Of a stretch of DNA of 64,000 nucleotides, positions 1 through 9,443 are shown one piece after another. The DNA comes from Lentzea terrae. Lineage in GTDB: Bacteria; Actinomycetota; Actinomycetes; Mycobacteriales; Pseudonocardiaceae. The stretch covers positions 249,321-313,320 of the forward strand of contig NZ_QFWW01000013.1 of the NCBI RefSeq assembly GCF_003265345.1, in the 5' to 3' direction. Under the pieces are notes generated by a model, which did not search any database, was not told the DNA's origin, and was given only the letters and a program-made list of their open reading frames with translations. The stretch's first letter is position 1, and every line of letters starts with the position of its first letter. Position numbers and translations under genes: made by a program.

Positions 1-897
1 ACGGTGTGCGCGGGCGCGCAGGAGGCGCTCGCGACGGTGTTTCGCGGGCTTGGTGATCGTGGCGACGCGGTGCTCGTCGAGTCGCCGACTTACCTCGGTG
101 CGATCGCGGCGGCGCAGGATGCCGGGCTGAAGGTCGTGCCGGTGCCGGCGGACCAGGACGGGGTGCGGCCGGACCTGCTGCAGGCCGCGTTCGAGCGCAC
201 CGGCGCGAAGCTGTTCTACTGCCAGCCGTTGCACGCGAACCCGCACGGTGCCGTGTTGTCCGAGGAACGGCGGCCCGAGGTCATGCGGATCATCCGCAGG
301 GCCGGCGCGTTCCTCGTGGAGGACGACTGGGCGCGCGGGTTCACCATCGACGGCACCGCGCCGCCGACGCTGGCCTCGCTGGACACCGACGGGCACGTCG
401 TCTACGTGCGGTCGCTGACCAAGGTCGCCGCGCCGGGGCTGCGCGTCGCCGTGATCGGGGCGCGCGGGCCGGCGGGCATCCGGTTGAAGAACACGCGGTC
501 CAAGCAGGACCTGTACGTCGCGGGGCCGTTGCAGGAGGCGGCGATCGACTTCGTGACGTCGCCGGTCTGGCGCCGGCACCTGCGCACGCTCCAGCAGTCC
601 TTGAGGACCAGGCGCGACGCTCTGGCGCGCGCGGTTCGCGAGCACCTGCCCGAGCTCGAGGTCGCGCGGTCGTCCGGCGGGCTGCACCTGTGGGCGAGGC
701 TGCCGGACGGCGTGGACGACCTGGAACTGACGGCGGCTGCCGCGGCGCGCGACGTCGTCGTGTTTCCCGGCCGGTCGTGGTTCGCCGCTGAACCGCAGGG
801 CTGTTTTCTCCGTTTGACCTACGGCGGAGCACCTGAGCACGTGCTCGCCGAGGGCGTGCGGCGGCTGGCCGACGCCGTGGCCGCCGTGCGGCGCTGA
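1..897 (+). CDS. PLP-dependent aminotransferase-fold protein (MocR/GntR-like), 3' part
   Basis: Only the C-terminal ~298 residues lie in the window; the reading frame is open at base 1, so the true start is upstream. The fragment has the fold-type I aminotransferase layout: a small glycine-rich start, an Asp in the 'VEDDW' segment that would contact the PLP pyridine nitrogen, the 'RSLTKVAAPGLRVA' segment whose Lys is the expected PLP Schiff-base residue, and a C-terminal small domain ending 'LRLTYGG'. This matches the aminotransferase half of MocR/PdxR-type regulators (GntR winged helix fused to aminotransferase) or of free 2-aminoadipate-type aminotransferases. The missing N-terminus would decide which. 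It ends 80 nt before the furA start chosen here, with no obvious functional link to furA-katG. Confidence 0.85.
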   Translation, partial: TVCAGAQEALATVFRGLGDRGDAVLVESPTYLGAIAAAQDAGLKVVPVPADQDGVRPDLLQAAFERTGAKLFYCQPLHANPHGAVLSEERRPEVMRIIRRAGAFLVEDDWARGFTIDGTAPPTLASLDTDGHVVYVRSLTKVAAPGLRVAVIGARGPAGIRLKNTRSKQDLYVAGPLQEAAIDFVTSPVWRRHLRTLQQSLRTRRDALARAVREHLPELEVARSSGGLHLWARLPDGVDDLELTAAAAARDVVVFPGRSWFAAEPQGCFLRLTYGGAPEHVLAEGVRRLADAVAAVRR

Positions 898-941
898 TCG
901 GTTCGGGTGACCGGTTCGGGTGAATGGCATCGTTCGTTAAC

Positions 942-970
942 TTGACTCACTCCAGAAAAGACGGCATGGT
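942..970 (+). promoter_or_regulatory. furA-katG promoter/operator, leaderless type
   Basis: A -35 TTGACT lies at 942-947, followed by CTCACTCCAGAAAAG and, after 17 bp, a weak -10 (CATGGT, 965-970). The TTGACT-n-ATTCCAGAAAAG core is the arrangement I recall from mycobacterial furA promoters, which FurA autoregulates and which give a leaderless mRNA beginning at a GTG. Here the predicted +1 falls at about 977-978, exactly on a GTG. The site therefore overlaps longer possible furA starts and argues against them. Confidence 0.7.
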
Positions 971-977
971 GTGTCCC

Positions 978-1412
978 GTGCCCACGGCTTCCGACTTCGA
1001 GCGCATGTTGCGTGGAGCGTCACTTCGGGTGACGGCTCCGCGGATAGCTGTGCTGTCCGCGGTGCACAGCCACCCGCACGCCGACACGGACTCGATCATC
1101 GGTGTCGTGCGTCAGAACCTCGGCGCGGTCTCCCATCAGGCTGTGTACGACGTGCTCCGGGCTTTGACCGGGGCCGGCCTGTTGCGCCGCATCGAACCTC
1201 AGGGCTCCGTCGCGCGGTACGAGGCGCGCGTCGGGGACAACCACCACCACGTCGTGTGCAGATCCTGCGGCTCGATCGCTGACGTCGACTGTGCTGTCGG
1301 CGCCGCGCCCTGCCTGGACGCATCCGACGACCACGGGTTCGTCATCGACGAGGCCGAGGTCATCTACTGGGGCACCTGCCCCGAGTGCACGACCGCCGCG
1401 AAAAGTTCCTGA
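978..1412 (+). CDS. furA: Fur-family redox/iron repressor FurA
   Basis: This is a 144-aa ferric uptake regulator family protein that represses the adjacent katG and itself; in actinobacteria FurA responds to peroxide. The N-terminal winged helix contains '[14 protein letters not shown]' and '[18 protein letters not shown]'. The dimerisation/metal domain shows '[11 protein letters not shown]' and the paired CxxC motifs (CRSCG and CPEC) of the structural zinc site. The GTG at 978 was chosen because the conserved TTGACT...CCAGAAAAG promoter lies immediately upstream and predicts a leaderless mRNA starting there; the resulting length fits FurA. ATG 924 and ATG 966 are in frame, but 924 would put the promoter inside the gene. 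Eighteen bases separate it from katG, so the two form an operon. Confidence 0.93.
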   Translation: MPTASDFERMLRGASLRVTAPRIAVLSAVHSHPHADTDSIIGVVRQNLGAVSHQAVYDVLRALTGAGLLRRIEPQGSVARYEARVGDNHHHVVCRSCGSIADVDCAVGAAPCLDASDDHGFVIDEAEVIYWGTCPECTTAAKSS

Positions 1413-3662
<2,250 letters not shown>

Positions 3663-3676
3663 TTTTCGGGACGTTT

Positions 3677-3715
3677 CCGGTACCCCAGGCTTTTTGGCCT
3701 GGGGTACCGGCGTTT
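3677..3715 (+). terminator. Rho-independent terminator of furA-katG
   Basis: A perfect 14-bp inverted repeat (3677-3690 and 3697-3710; arm CCGGTACCCCAGGC) encloses a 6-nt TTTTTG loop, followed by CGTTTTA. It begins 14 nt after the katG stop codon. The T-run sits mainly in the loop, so the downstream U-tract is short. Confidence 0.8.
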
Positions 3716-4108
3716 TATGCGGGGCTCGGGGACAGCTCTGCCTTTGCGCACGCCGGTCTCCTTTGTCGTGGACGGGGAACGGTTGCGCGCTGCTCGTTCG
3801 TCCACTTCGGACGGTCTGTGATCGTTGCCGGGGCTGGTCGACGTGCGCGCATAACGGGATGGAGACGCCTGGCGACGCCCACTCGCACGTGGTGTTCCGG
3901 CAGCACGTGCTGGCTGATCTGCCGCGGTTGGCTCGGAGTCAGCGGTGGCTGGGCGCGCCTGGGCGGTTCTTTCCCGGCTGCGGCAGACGGGTTTCCGAGA
4001 ACGAGCTGCCCGCGGCGGCGGCCGGAGGAGGCGGTCGGCTACGACGCGCATCCGCGCGAGGACCCGTCGGTCCTACCAGGCCCAGGCGGATTGTGTTGCG
4101 CGGCAACG
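3716..4108. other. Gene-free stretch between katG terminator and dedA
   Basis: About 390 bp without a convincing gene. Open frames exist on both strands but read as arginine/proline-rich shadow sequence without recognisable domains, good start signals or coupling to neighbours. No clear hairpin, repeat or tRNA was seen. It may be remnant DNA; nothing further can be supported. Confidence 0.5.
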
Positions 4109-4750
4109 TCATCGCCTGACACGCGGAAGCACCTCCGTCGCCTCCGGGTCGCCCTTCGTGCGTTGACGCAGCCGGGTGACGACGAAGAGGACGAGCGCGC
4201 CTGCCACGGCCACGAGCACGAGCTTTTGGAAGACGCCCGCGTAGGACTCGACGCGGTGCCAGTTCTCGCCCAGCAGGTAGCCGGCGCCCACGAAGACGGT
4301 GTTCCAGATCAGGCTGCCCAGCGTGGTGAGCGCTAAGAATTTCGGGAAGTTCATGCGTTCCACACCTGCGGGCAGCGAGATGAAGCTGCGGAACAACGGC
4401 ACCATTCGGCCGAAGAACACGGCTTTGGTGCCGTGGCGGGTGAACCAGGCTTCGGTTTTGTCGAAGTCGGTCACCCTGACCAGGGGAATGCGGGCCACCA
4501 GGCGGCGGGTGCGGTCGCGGCCCAGGAGCAGGCCCGCGTAGTAGACGATGACGGCGCCCGCTACGGAGCCCAAGGTGGTCCAGAACAGGGCCGCTGGCAG
4601 GCTGAACACGCCTTTGCTCGCGGAGAAGCCGGCCAGGGGCAGCACCAGTTCGCTCGGGATCGGTGGGAACAGGTTGTCCAGGCCCACGACCACGGCGGCG
4701 CCCACGCCTCCGAGCGTTTCCATCAGGGCGATTGCCCACTCAGCCAGCAT
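4109..4750 (-). CDS. DedA/SNARE-associated (VTT-domain) membrane protein
   Basis: A 213-aa polytopic inner-membrane protein of the DedA family; members act as lipid (undecaprenyl-phosphate or phospholipid) scramblases or transporters and support envelope homeostasis. Visible hallmarks are the early 'LFPPIPSELVLPLAGF' segment with its Pro and Glu, the 'GSVAGAVIVYYAGLLLGR' helix, and the 'FFGRMVPLFRSFISLPAG' motif with conserved arginines, followed by further helices and a charged tail. ATG 4750 was chosen because GGCAAGGGGACG precedes it and the family N-terminus begins nearby; an in-frame upstream extension lacks family similarity. It is divergent from the two-component system and shares its upstream region with the three palindromes at 4824-4880. 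Confidence 0.9.
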   Translation of the reverse strand: MLAEWAIALMETLGGVGAAVVVGLDNLFPPIPSELVLPLAGFSASKGVFSLPAALFWTTLGSVAGAVIVYYAGLLLGRDRTRRLVARIPLVRVTDFDKTEAWFTRHGTKAVFFGRMVPLFRSFISLPAGVERMNFPKFLALTTLGSLIWNTVFVGAGYLLGENWHRVESYAGVFQKLVLVAVAGALVLFVVTRLRQRTKGDPEATEVLPRVRR

Positions 4751-4823
4751 TGTTTTCGTCCCCTTGCCGAGGTGAATGAATTGGTCGGGGTCAACGCTAG
4801 GAATGGGGAAGGGCCGGCGCCAT

Positions 4824-4880
4824 GAGGTAAACCGTTGAGAATTTTGTGGGAAACCACAGGGCGATACTGTGGAAAACCAC
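4824..4880. promoter_or_regulatory. Three phased 12-bp palindromic boxes between dedA and the histidine kinase
   Basis: GAGGTAAACCGT (4824-4835), GTGGGAAACCAC (4846-4857) and GTGGAAAACCAC (4869-4880) start 22 and 23 bp apart. The second and third have perfect GTGG/CCAC arms around a 4-nt A-rich centre; the first is degenerate. The two-turn spacing puts all three on one face of the helix, as expected for a cooperatively bound operator. The adjacent NarL-type response regulator is the obvious candidate ligand, but this is inference. Confidence 0.6.
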
Positions 4881-4917
4881 AATGCCGGGGTGCTGCTGTG
4901 GCCAGTACGGTGGCGAT

Positions 4918-6042
4918 GTGCACCAGGATGATCAGCTCAGCGCCGGCTCGGTGGTGCGCAGGTGGTTCCTGGCGTTCTACGGCGTGCTGGTGGGGTCGCT
5001 GACCGCGGTGCCGGACCTGTTGCTGTCGGTGCTGGGCGTCGGCGTGGTCAGGATGACCGGGGTGGAGCTGCGGCGGATCGCGCGGTACGGCGGTTCGGTG
5101 CACCTCGATCCGCTGACATCGCTGCGGTGCAGGCGTTATCTGGGCGTGCGGTGGGTCGTCGGCGGCATGGGCGCCGGCGTGGTGCTGATGTTGCTGCTCT
5201 ACGTCACCACGGCGCTCTCGATGCTGACGGCGTGGCTCTTCGACGGGAGGTGGGGCCTGGTCAGGGACGGCGACGAGGTCAGCACCCAGCTGATCGCGGT
5301 GGCGGTGTTGCCGGGTGCCCTGCTCATCTTCGTCACGCTGGCGGGCATCAGCGGTGTCGCGGTGCTGGACAGGTGGCTCGCCACCAGGATGCTCGGGACG
5401 GATCCGCAAACGCTGTTGCGGCAACGGGTTGCGGAGCTGACCAGCACGCGGGCCGAGGTGATCGAGGCGATCGACGACGAGCGCAGGCGCATCGAGCGCG
5501 ACCTGCACGACGGGGTTCAGCAGCGGCTCGTCGCGCTCGGCATGTTGATCGGCAGGGCACGCCGGGCCAAGGACGACGAGCAGCTGCAGCAGTTGTTGCG
5601 GCAGGCGCACGAGACGGCCGGCGAGACCATCCACGAGCTGCGTGAGGTCGCCACGCGGGTCTACCCGGCCGTGCTCGACGACTCCGGACTGGCCATGGCG
5701 CTGGAGGCGCTCGCGGACCGGGCCGGCGTGCGGGTGGAGGTCGTCAACACGCTGGAGAAACCGCCCGGCGCCGCGCTCGCGGCGGTGATCTACTTCGTGG
5801 TGTCGGAGGCCGTCAACAACGCGGCCAAGCACGCCGACCCGTCGCTGGTCGAGGTGTGCGTTTGGCGGGAAGAGGACGACATCAAGGTGCAGGTGCGGGA
5901 CAACGGGACGGGCGGTGCGGACGCGAGCGGCACCGGGCTGTCGGGGCTGGCCCGCCGGGTCGCGGCCGTCGACGGGTACTTCGAGGTGACCAGCCCGCTC
6001 GGCGGTCCCACCACGATCTCCGCGAGGGTGCCGTGCGGGTGA
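4918..6042 (+). CDS. NarL-family sensor histidine kinase
   Basis: A 374-aa membrane kinase. Hydrophobic segments near residues 17-45, 85-105 and 125-150 form the sensor/membrane part with only short external loops. HisKA_3 follows, with phospho-accepting His197 in 'IERDLHDGVQQRL', then an HATPase_c domain containing 'NNAAKH' (N-box), 'VRDNGTGG' and 'GLSGLARRV' (G-boxes). The start is uncertain: GTG 4918 is chosen because the stretch before it is not membrane-like and contains the palindromic boxes; ATG 4882 and GTG 4846 are alternatives. It overlaps the response-regulator gene by 10 nt, so the two are translationally coupled. The stimulus cannot be read from sequence. Confidence 0.9.
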   Translation: MHQDDQLSAGSVVRRWFLAFYGVLVGSLTAVPDLLLSVLGVGVVRMTGVELRRIARYGGSVHLDPLTSLRCRRYLGVRWVVGGMGAGVVLMLLLYVTTALSMLTAWLFDGRWGLVRDGDEVSTQLIAVAVLPGALLIFVTLAGISGVAVLDRWLATRMLGTDPQTLLRQRVAELTSTRAEVIEAIDDERRRIERDLHDGVQQRLVALGMLIGRARRAKDDEQLQQLLRQAHETAGETIHELREVATRVYPAVLDDSGLAMALEALADRAGVRVEVVNTLEKPPGAALAAVIYFVVSEAVNNAAKHADPSLVEVCVWREEDDIKVQVRDNGTGGADASGTGLSGLARRVAAVDGYFEVTSPLGGPTTISARVPCG

Positions 6043-6677
6043 TTCTGGCCGAGGACTCGACGCTGCTGCGCGAGGGCCTCATCCGGTTGCTGGGCGAGGA
6101 GGGCCACGAGGTCGTCGCCGCGGTCGGCACGGCGCCGGAGCTGCTGAAGGCGACCGAGGAGCTCCAGCCGGACATCGTGGTCACGGACGTCCGGATGCCG
6201 CCGGACCACAAGGACGACGGCATGCGCGCCGCGCTCACGATCCGGGAGAGGTGGCCGAACGTCGGCGTGCTCGTGCTGTCGCAGTACATCGAGAACAGGT
6301 ACGCCACCGAGCTGATCACCAGCACCAGCAGCAAGGTCGGCTACCTGCTCAAGGACCGCGTGGCCCAGGTCGACCAGTTCCTGGAGGCGCTCGACCGGGT
6401 CGCGGCGGGCGGTGCGGCGTTCGACCCGGAGGTCGTGCGCAGGCTGCTGACCAGGACCACCCAGGTCGACCCGCTCGAAACGCTGACCCAGCGGGAGAAG
6501 GAGGTGCTGGAACTGATGGCCCAGGGCCTCACCAACGCGCGCATCTCCGAGCACTTGCACATTTCGCAGAGCGCCGCGGAGAAGCACATCAACGCGATCT
6601 TCGAGAAGCTCGGGCTCGCCGCCTCGTCCGGCCTGAGCCGCCGGGTGATGGCCGTCGTCCGCTTCCTGGGCAGCTAG
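6033..6677 (+). CDS. LuxR/NarL-family response regulator
   Basis: A 214-aa two-domain regulator. The receiver has acidic residues 'AEDS' near the N-terminus, phospho-acceptor Asp52 in 'VVTDVRMPP' and a conserved Lys in 'YLLKDRV'. The C-terminal LuxR helix-turn-helix runs 'LTQREKEVLELMAQGLTN' then 'ISEHLHISQSAAEKHI'. The GTG start lies inside the last 10 nt of the kinase gene, the usual coupling for such pairs. Target genes are unknown; the phased palindromes upstream of the kinase suggest autoregulation. Confidence 0.95.
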   Translation: MRVILAEDSTLLREGLIRLLGEEGHEVVAAVGTAPELLKATEELQPDIVVTDVRMPPDHKDDGMRAALTIRERWPNVGVLVLSQYIENRYATELITSTSSKVGYLLKDRVAQVDQFLEALDRVAAGGAAFDPEVVRRLLTRTTQVDPLETLTQREKEVLELMAQGLTNARISEHLHISQSAAEKHINAIFEKLGLAASSGLSRRVMAVVRFLGS

Positions 6678-6748
6678 TGGAACTCGACGATGCCGTTGTG
6701 GTGCCGGGAAAGGTCCGCGAACACCCTCCCCTGGGCTAAGTTCAGGAC

Positions 6749-7783
6749 GTGAGGGTCGGGGTGGCTGTGCTCACACTGGTGCTGGCGGCGGGATGTACCG
6801 GGCCGGCCGAGCAGAACACGCCCGAACGCACCAGACCTCCGCTGGAGCAGCTCGAACCGGCCGAGGACCCCAGGCAGAAGACGGGTCCGAGCACCGCGAC
6901 GGTGGCGGAGCCCGACATCGTCCCGATCAGCGACGTGGTCGTGCCGAAGCTGCCCACGACGGTCACCGACGCGCAGGACACCAAGGTCACGGTGACCAGC
7001 GCGGACCGGATTCTCGCGCTCGACCGGTACGGCACGCTCGGCGCGACGGTGTTCGGCCTGGGACTCGGCAACCGGATGGCCGGGCGCGACGCCTCGACCG
7101 GATTCCCCGCCGCGGCAAGGCTTCCGGTCGTCACGTCGAACGGGCACCAGCTCGACGTCGAGGCGATCGTCAAGTTGCGGCCGACCGTCGTCATCACCGA
7201 CACCACGCTCGGGCCAGAGGGCGCCACAGAGCAGTTGCGAGCAGCCGGCATCCCCGTCGTCGTCATGGACTCGCGGCGCGCGGTCAACAACGTCGGCACG
7301 CTGACCCGGCAGGTCGCCGACGCACTGGGGGTGCCGGAAGAAGGTGAGCAGCTCGCGCACCGCACCACCGTGGAGATCGAGAAGGCCAAGATCGCGGCGC
7401 ACCGGCTCGCGAACGACGCGGAGCTGCGCGTCGTGTTCCTCTACGTGCGCGGCCAGTCCGGCGTGCACCAGGTGCTCGGCCAGGGCACGGGCGCGGACGA
7501 CCTGATCACCGCGGTGGGTGCGGTCGACGCCTCCGGGGTGCAGGGGGCGGCACCGGTCAGCCCGGAGGCGTTGGCCGAGGCGGCGCCGGACGTGATCCTG
7601 GTGATGTCGCAGGGACTCCGGTCCGTCGGCGGGGTCGAGGGCCTGATGAACGTGCCGGGAGTCGCGCAGACACCGGCCGGGCGGCACCGCCGGATCGTCG
7701 ACATGAACGACGGCCAGGTGCTCGGCTTCGGACCGCTGACAGGCGCGGTGCTCGACGGCCTGGCCAGGGCGCTGTACACGTGA
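6749..7783 (+). CDS. Periplasmic-type heme/iron-binding lipoprotein (HmuT-like)
   Basis: A 344-aa exported lipoprotein: after a short hydrophobic leader the lipobox 'LAAGC' gives lipidation at Cys16, followed by a Pro/Glu-rich linker. The mature part is a two-lobed TroA/BtuF-type binding protein with the hallmarks of hemin-binding HmuT: 'RILALDRYGTLGATVFGLGLG', 'LPVVTSNGHQLDVEAIVKLRPTVVI' written as two halves of the first lobe, 'VRGQSGVHQVLGQGTGADDLI', and 'GFGPLTGAVLDGLARAL' at the end. It would deliver heme or another iron complex to an ABC importer. No hmuU/hmuV genes are adjacent, so it is an orphan or works with a remote transporter. The GTG start has only a weak ribosome-binding site, and no clear iron box was found upstream. 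Confidence 0.85.
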   Translation: MRVGVAVLTLVLAAGCTGPAEQNTPERTRPPLEQLEPAEDPRQKTGPSTATVAEPDIVPISDVVVPKLPTTVTDAQDTKVTVTSADRILALDRYGTLGATVFGLGLGNRMAGRDASTGFPAAARLPVVTSNGHQLDVEAIVKLRPTVVITDTTLGPEGATEQLRAAGIPVVVMDSRRAVNNVGTLTRQVADALGVPEEGEQLAHRTTVEIEKAKIAAHRLANDAELRVVFLYVRGQSGVHQVLGQGTGADDLITAVGAVDASGVQGAAPVSPEALAEAAPDVILVMSQGLRSVGGVEGLMNVPGVAQTPAGRHRRIVDMNDGQVLGFGPLTGAVLDGLARALYT

Positions 7784-7899
7784 GATCACAGCCGGTGTGC
7801 GGACCGTCACAGACGTCCGCAACCAGCGCGCGACCCGGGAAAGCGGTCGTCGACCGGCCCCGTGATTCCGGACTTCACCCGTCTGGAGGACTTGATCAC

Positions 7900-7912
7900 T
7901 ATTATGAGTGAG
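7900..7912 (+). promoter_or_regulatory. Putative -10 element of a leaderless promoter
   Basis: TATTAT (7900-7905) is a near-consensus -10, 7 nt before the GTG at 7912, so transcription would start at or beside the start codon. No good -35 was seen. The local AT-rich patch stands out from its surroundings. Confidence 0.5.
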
Positions 7913-9414
7913 TGCCCCTGAGTCGACCACACGCGCTGCTGGCCGCGCTCGCGCTGCTCAGCAGCGTCACGGCCTGCACCACGGCCGCGGCCGGCGACCC
8001 CGTTGGTGTTCCCTCGGAGCACGTCAAGCCAACCTCCACGACGAAGCCGCCACCACCGGCGCCGCTGCGCATCGATTTCCCGCTCTCGGTGGAGAACGGA
8101 CGGCAGAGCCCCGGCGTCGTGGTCGCCGGTGTCGAGGACGCGGTCTACAACTACGCGCCCGCCGTGATGCTCGACGGCGGCAAGGTGCGCACGTGGTGGT
8201 GCAGCCAGATGGGCAGCGCACAGCCGGACGGCGACGACATCCTCTACAGCGACGGTCCCACCGCCGACGGCCCGTTCAGCACGGCGCGCGCGGTGCTGAG
8301 CGGCAGCGGTACCGGATTCGACGCCATGCACGTGTGCGACCCGTCGCTGGTCAAGATCGGCGACACGTACTACATGTATTACACGGCCGCGAACCGGGAC
8401 AACCACGCGAACGGCAGCTCGGTCGGCGTCGCGTCCAGCAAGGACGGTCTCAGCTGGCACCGCGAGAACGGCAACCAGTCGATCATCACGCCGGCCGGCG
8501 ACAACATCCGCGGGAACACCTACGGCGCGGGCCAGCAGTCGGCCGTCTACCTCGACGGCTGGGTGTACCTGATGTTCACGGACACCACCGGCCTCGCCTC
8601 GCACCAGAACGGCGCAGGTCAGTACGTGCTGCGTTCGCGCGACCCGCTGTTCACCAAGGGCGTCGAGGCGCTCGGCCCCCAGGGCTTCAAGCCGGTGACC
8701 TCGAACAACCAGCCCCGCACCCGGTCGGTGGTCGAGGCGTTCAGCTCGGACTGGATGTGGATCGACGCGGTGTCCGCGTTCGCCATCGCCCACTCGACCG
8801 ACGGCGGCACGACCATCACGTTCTGGAACAAGGACTTCACCCGCCACCCCTTCAAACCGGTGGTGATCCCCGGCAGCTGGAAGGAAGGGCCGGGGCTGGT
8901 GCGCACGCCGGAAGGCCACGCGCCGGTCCACCAGAGCGACCCGTGCGGCCGGGTGCCGATCGACGTGCTGCGCGCCACCGGTGAGAGCGGGGGCTCGCCG
9001 ACCAACATCGCCCACTTCGGCCTCGACGCGGTCGGCTTCCAGGGGTGCGCCACCATCGGCGAGGCGCGGGTGCTCGACGGCTTCGCGATGCCGTCCCCGG
9101 AACGCACGGCCGACGTGGTCGTGGCCGGGCAGGTGATCCGGTTCGAACGCCGCTCGGTGGCCGAGAAGTTCGCCCGCGGTGTGCTCACCACCCGCCCCAA
9201 GATCGCCGACTGGCTGAACCTCGCGGTCAGGATCCCGGCCGGCACGCCCGCCGTGCTCGGCCCCGACAACTCGATCGGGCTGGTGCTCGACAACAAGCTG
9301 TGGGCGGTCGGACCGCCGGCGGTGGCGACGCTCAACTCGTCCGCCATCACTCCCGTGTCCGCTGAGCAGTGGGCGCGTTACGAACGACCGTTGCCGGATC
9401 TCGTCCAGCGCTGA
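7912..9414 (+). CDS. Secreted lipoprotein with GH43-like five-bladed propeller fold
   Basis: A 500-aa exported protein. The N-terminal hydrophobic stretch ends in 'SSVTAC', a lipobox-like site (Cys22), followed by a Thr/Pro-rich linker ('TSTTKPPPPAP'). The body resembles beta-fructosidase/GH43-type propellers: 'YNYAPAVMLDGGKVRTWWCS', 'VCDPSLVKIGDTYYMYYTA', 'SVGVASSKDGLSWHRE' and 'SAVYLDGWVYLMFTD' each look like one blade. It could bind or cleave cell-wall or plant polysaccharide, but I cannot confirm catalytic acids, so glycosidase activity is only suggested. The GTG start fits a leaderless transcript. It is followed closely by a polytopic membrane-protein gene, so the two may act together at the envelope. 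Confidence 0.7.
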   Translation: MPLSRPHALLAALALLSSVTACTTAAAGDPVGVPSEHVKPTSTTKPPPPAPLRIDFPLSVENGRQSPGVVVAGVEDAVYNYAPAVMLDGGKVRTWWCSQMGSAQPDGDDILYSDGPTADGPFSTARAVLSGSGTGFDAMHVCDPSLVKIGDTYYMYYTAANRDNHANGSSVGVASSKDGLSWHRENGNQSIITPAGDNIRGNTYGAGQQSAVYLDGWVYLMFTDTTGLASHQNGAGQYVLRSRDPLFTKGVEALGPQGFKPVTSNNQPRTRSVVEAFSSDWMWIDAVSAFAIAHSTDGGTTITFWNKDFTRHPFKPVVIPGSWKEGPGLVRTPEGHAPVHQSDPCGRVPIDVLRATGESGGSPTNIAHFGLDAVGFQGCATIGEARVLDGFAMPSPERTADVVVAGQVIRFERRSVAEKFARGVLTTRPKIADWLNLAVRIPAGTPAVLGPDNSIGLVLDNKLWAVGPPAVATLNSSAITPVSAEQWARYERPLPDLVQR

Positions 9415-9443
9415 CGGGTAGGTTCTCCCGCGAACGAACGGAC

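Noticed and set aside
3694..4119. 141-aa open frame after the katG terminator
   Set aside because: It starts inside the terminator hairpin, has no ribosome-binding site and no family resemblance.
6700..6748. Possible iron box upstream of the HmuT-like gene
   Set aside because: CTAAGTTCAGG shares only a few bases with the iron-box consensus and lacks palindromy.
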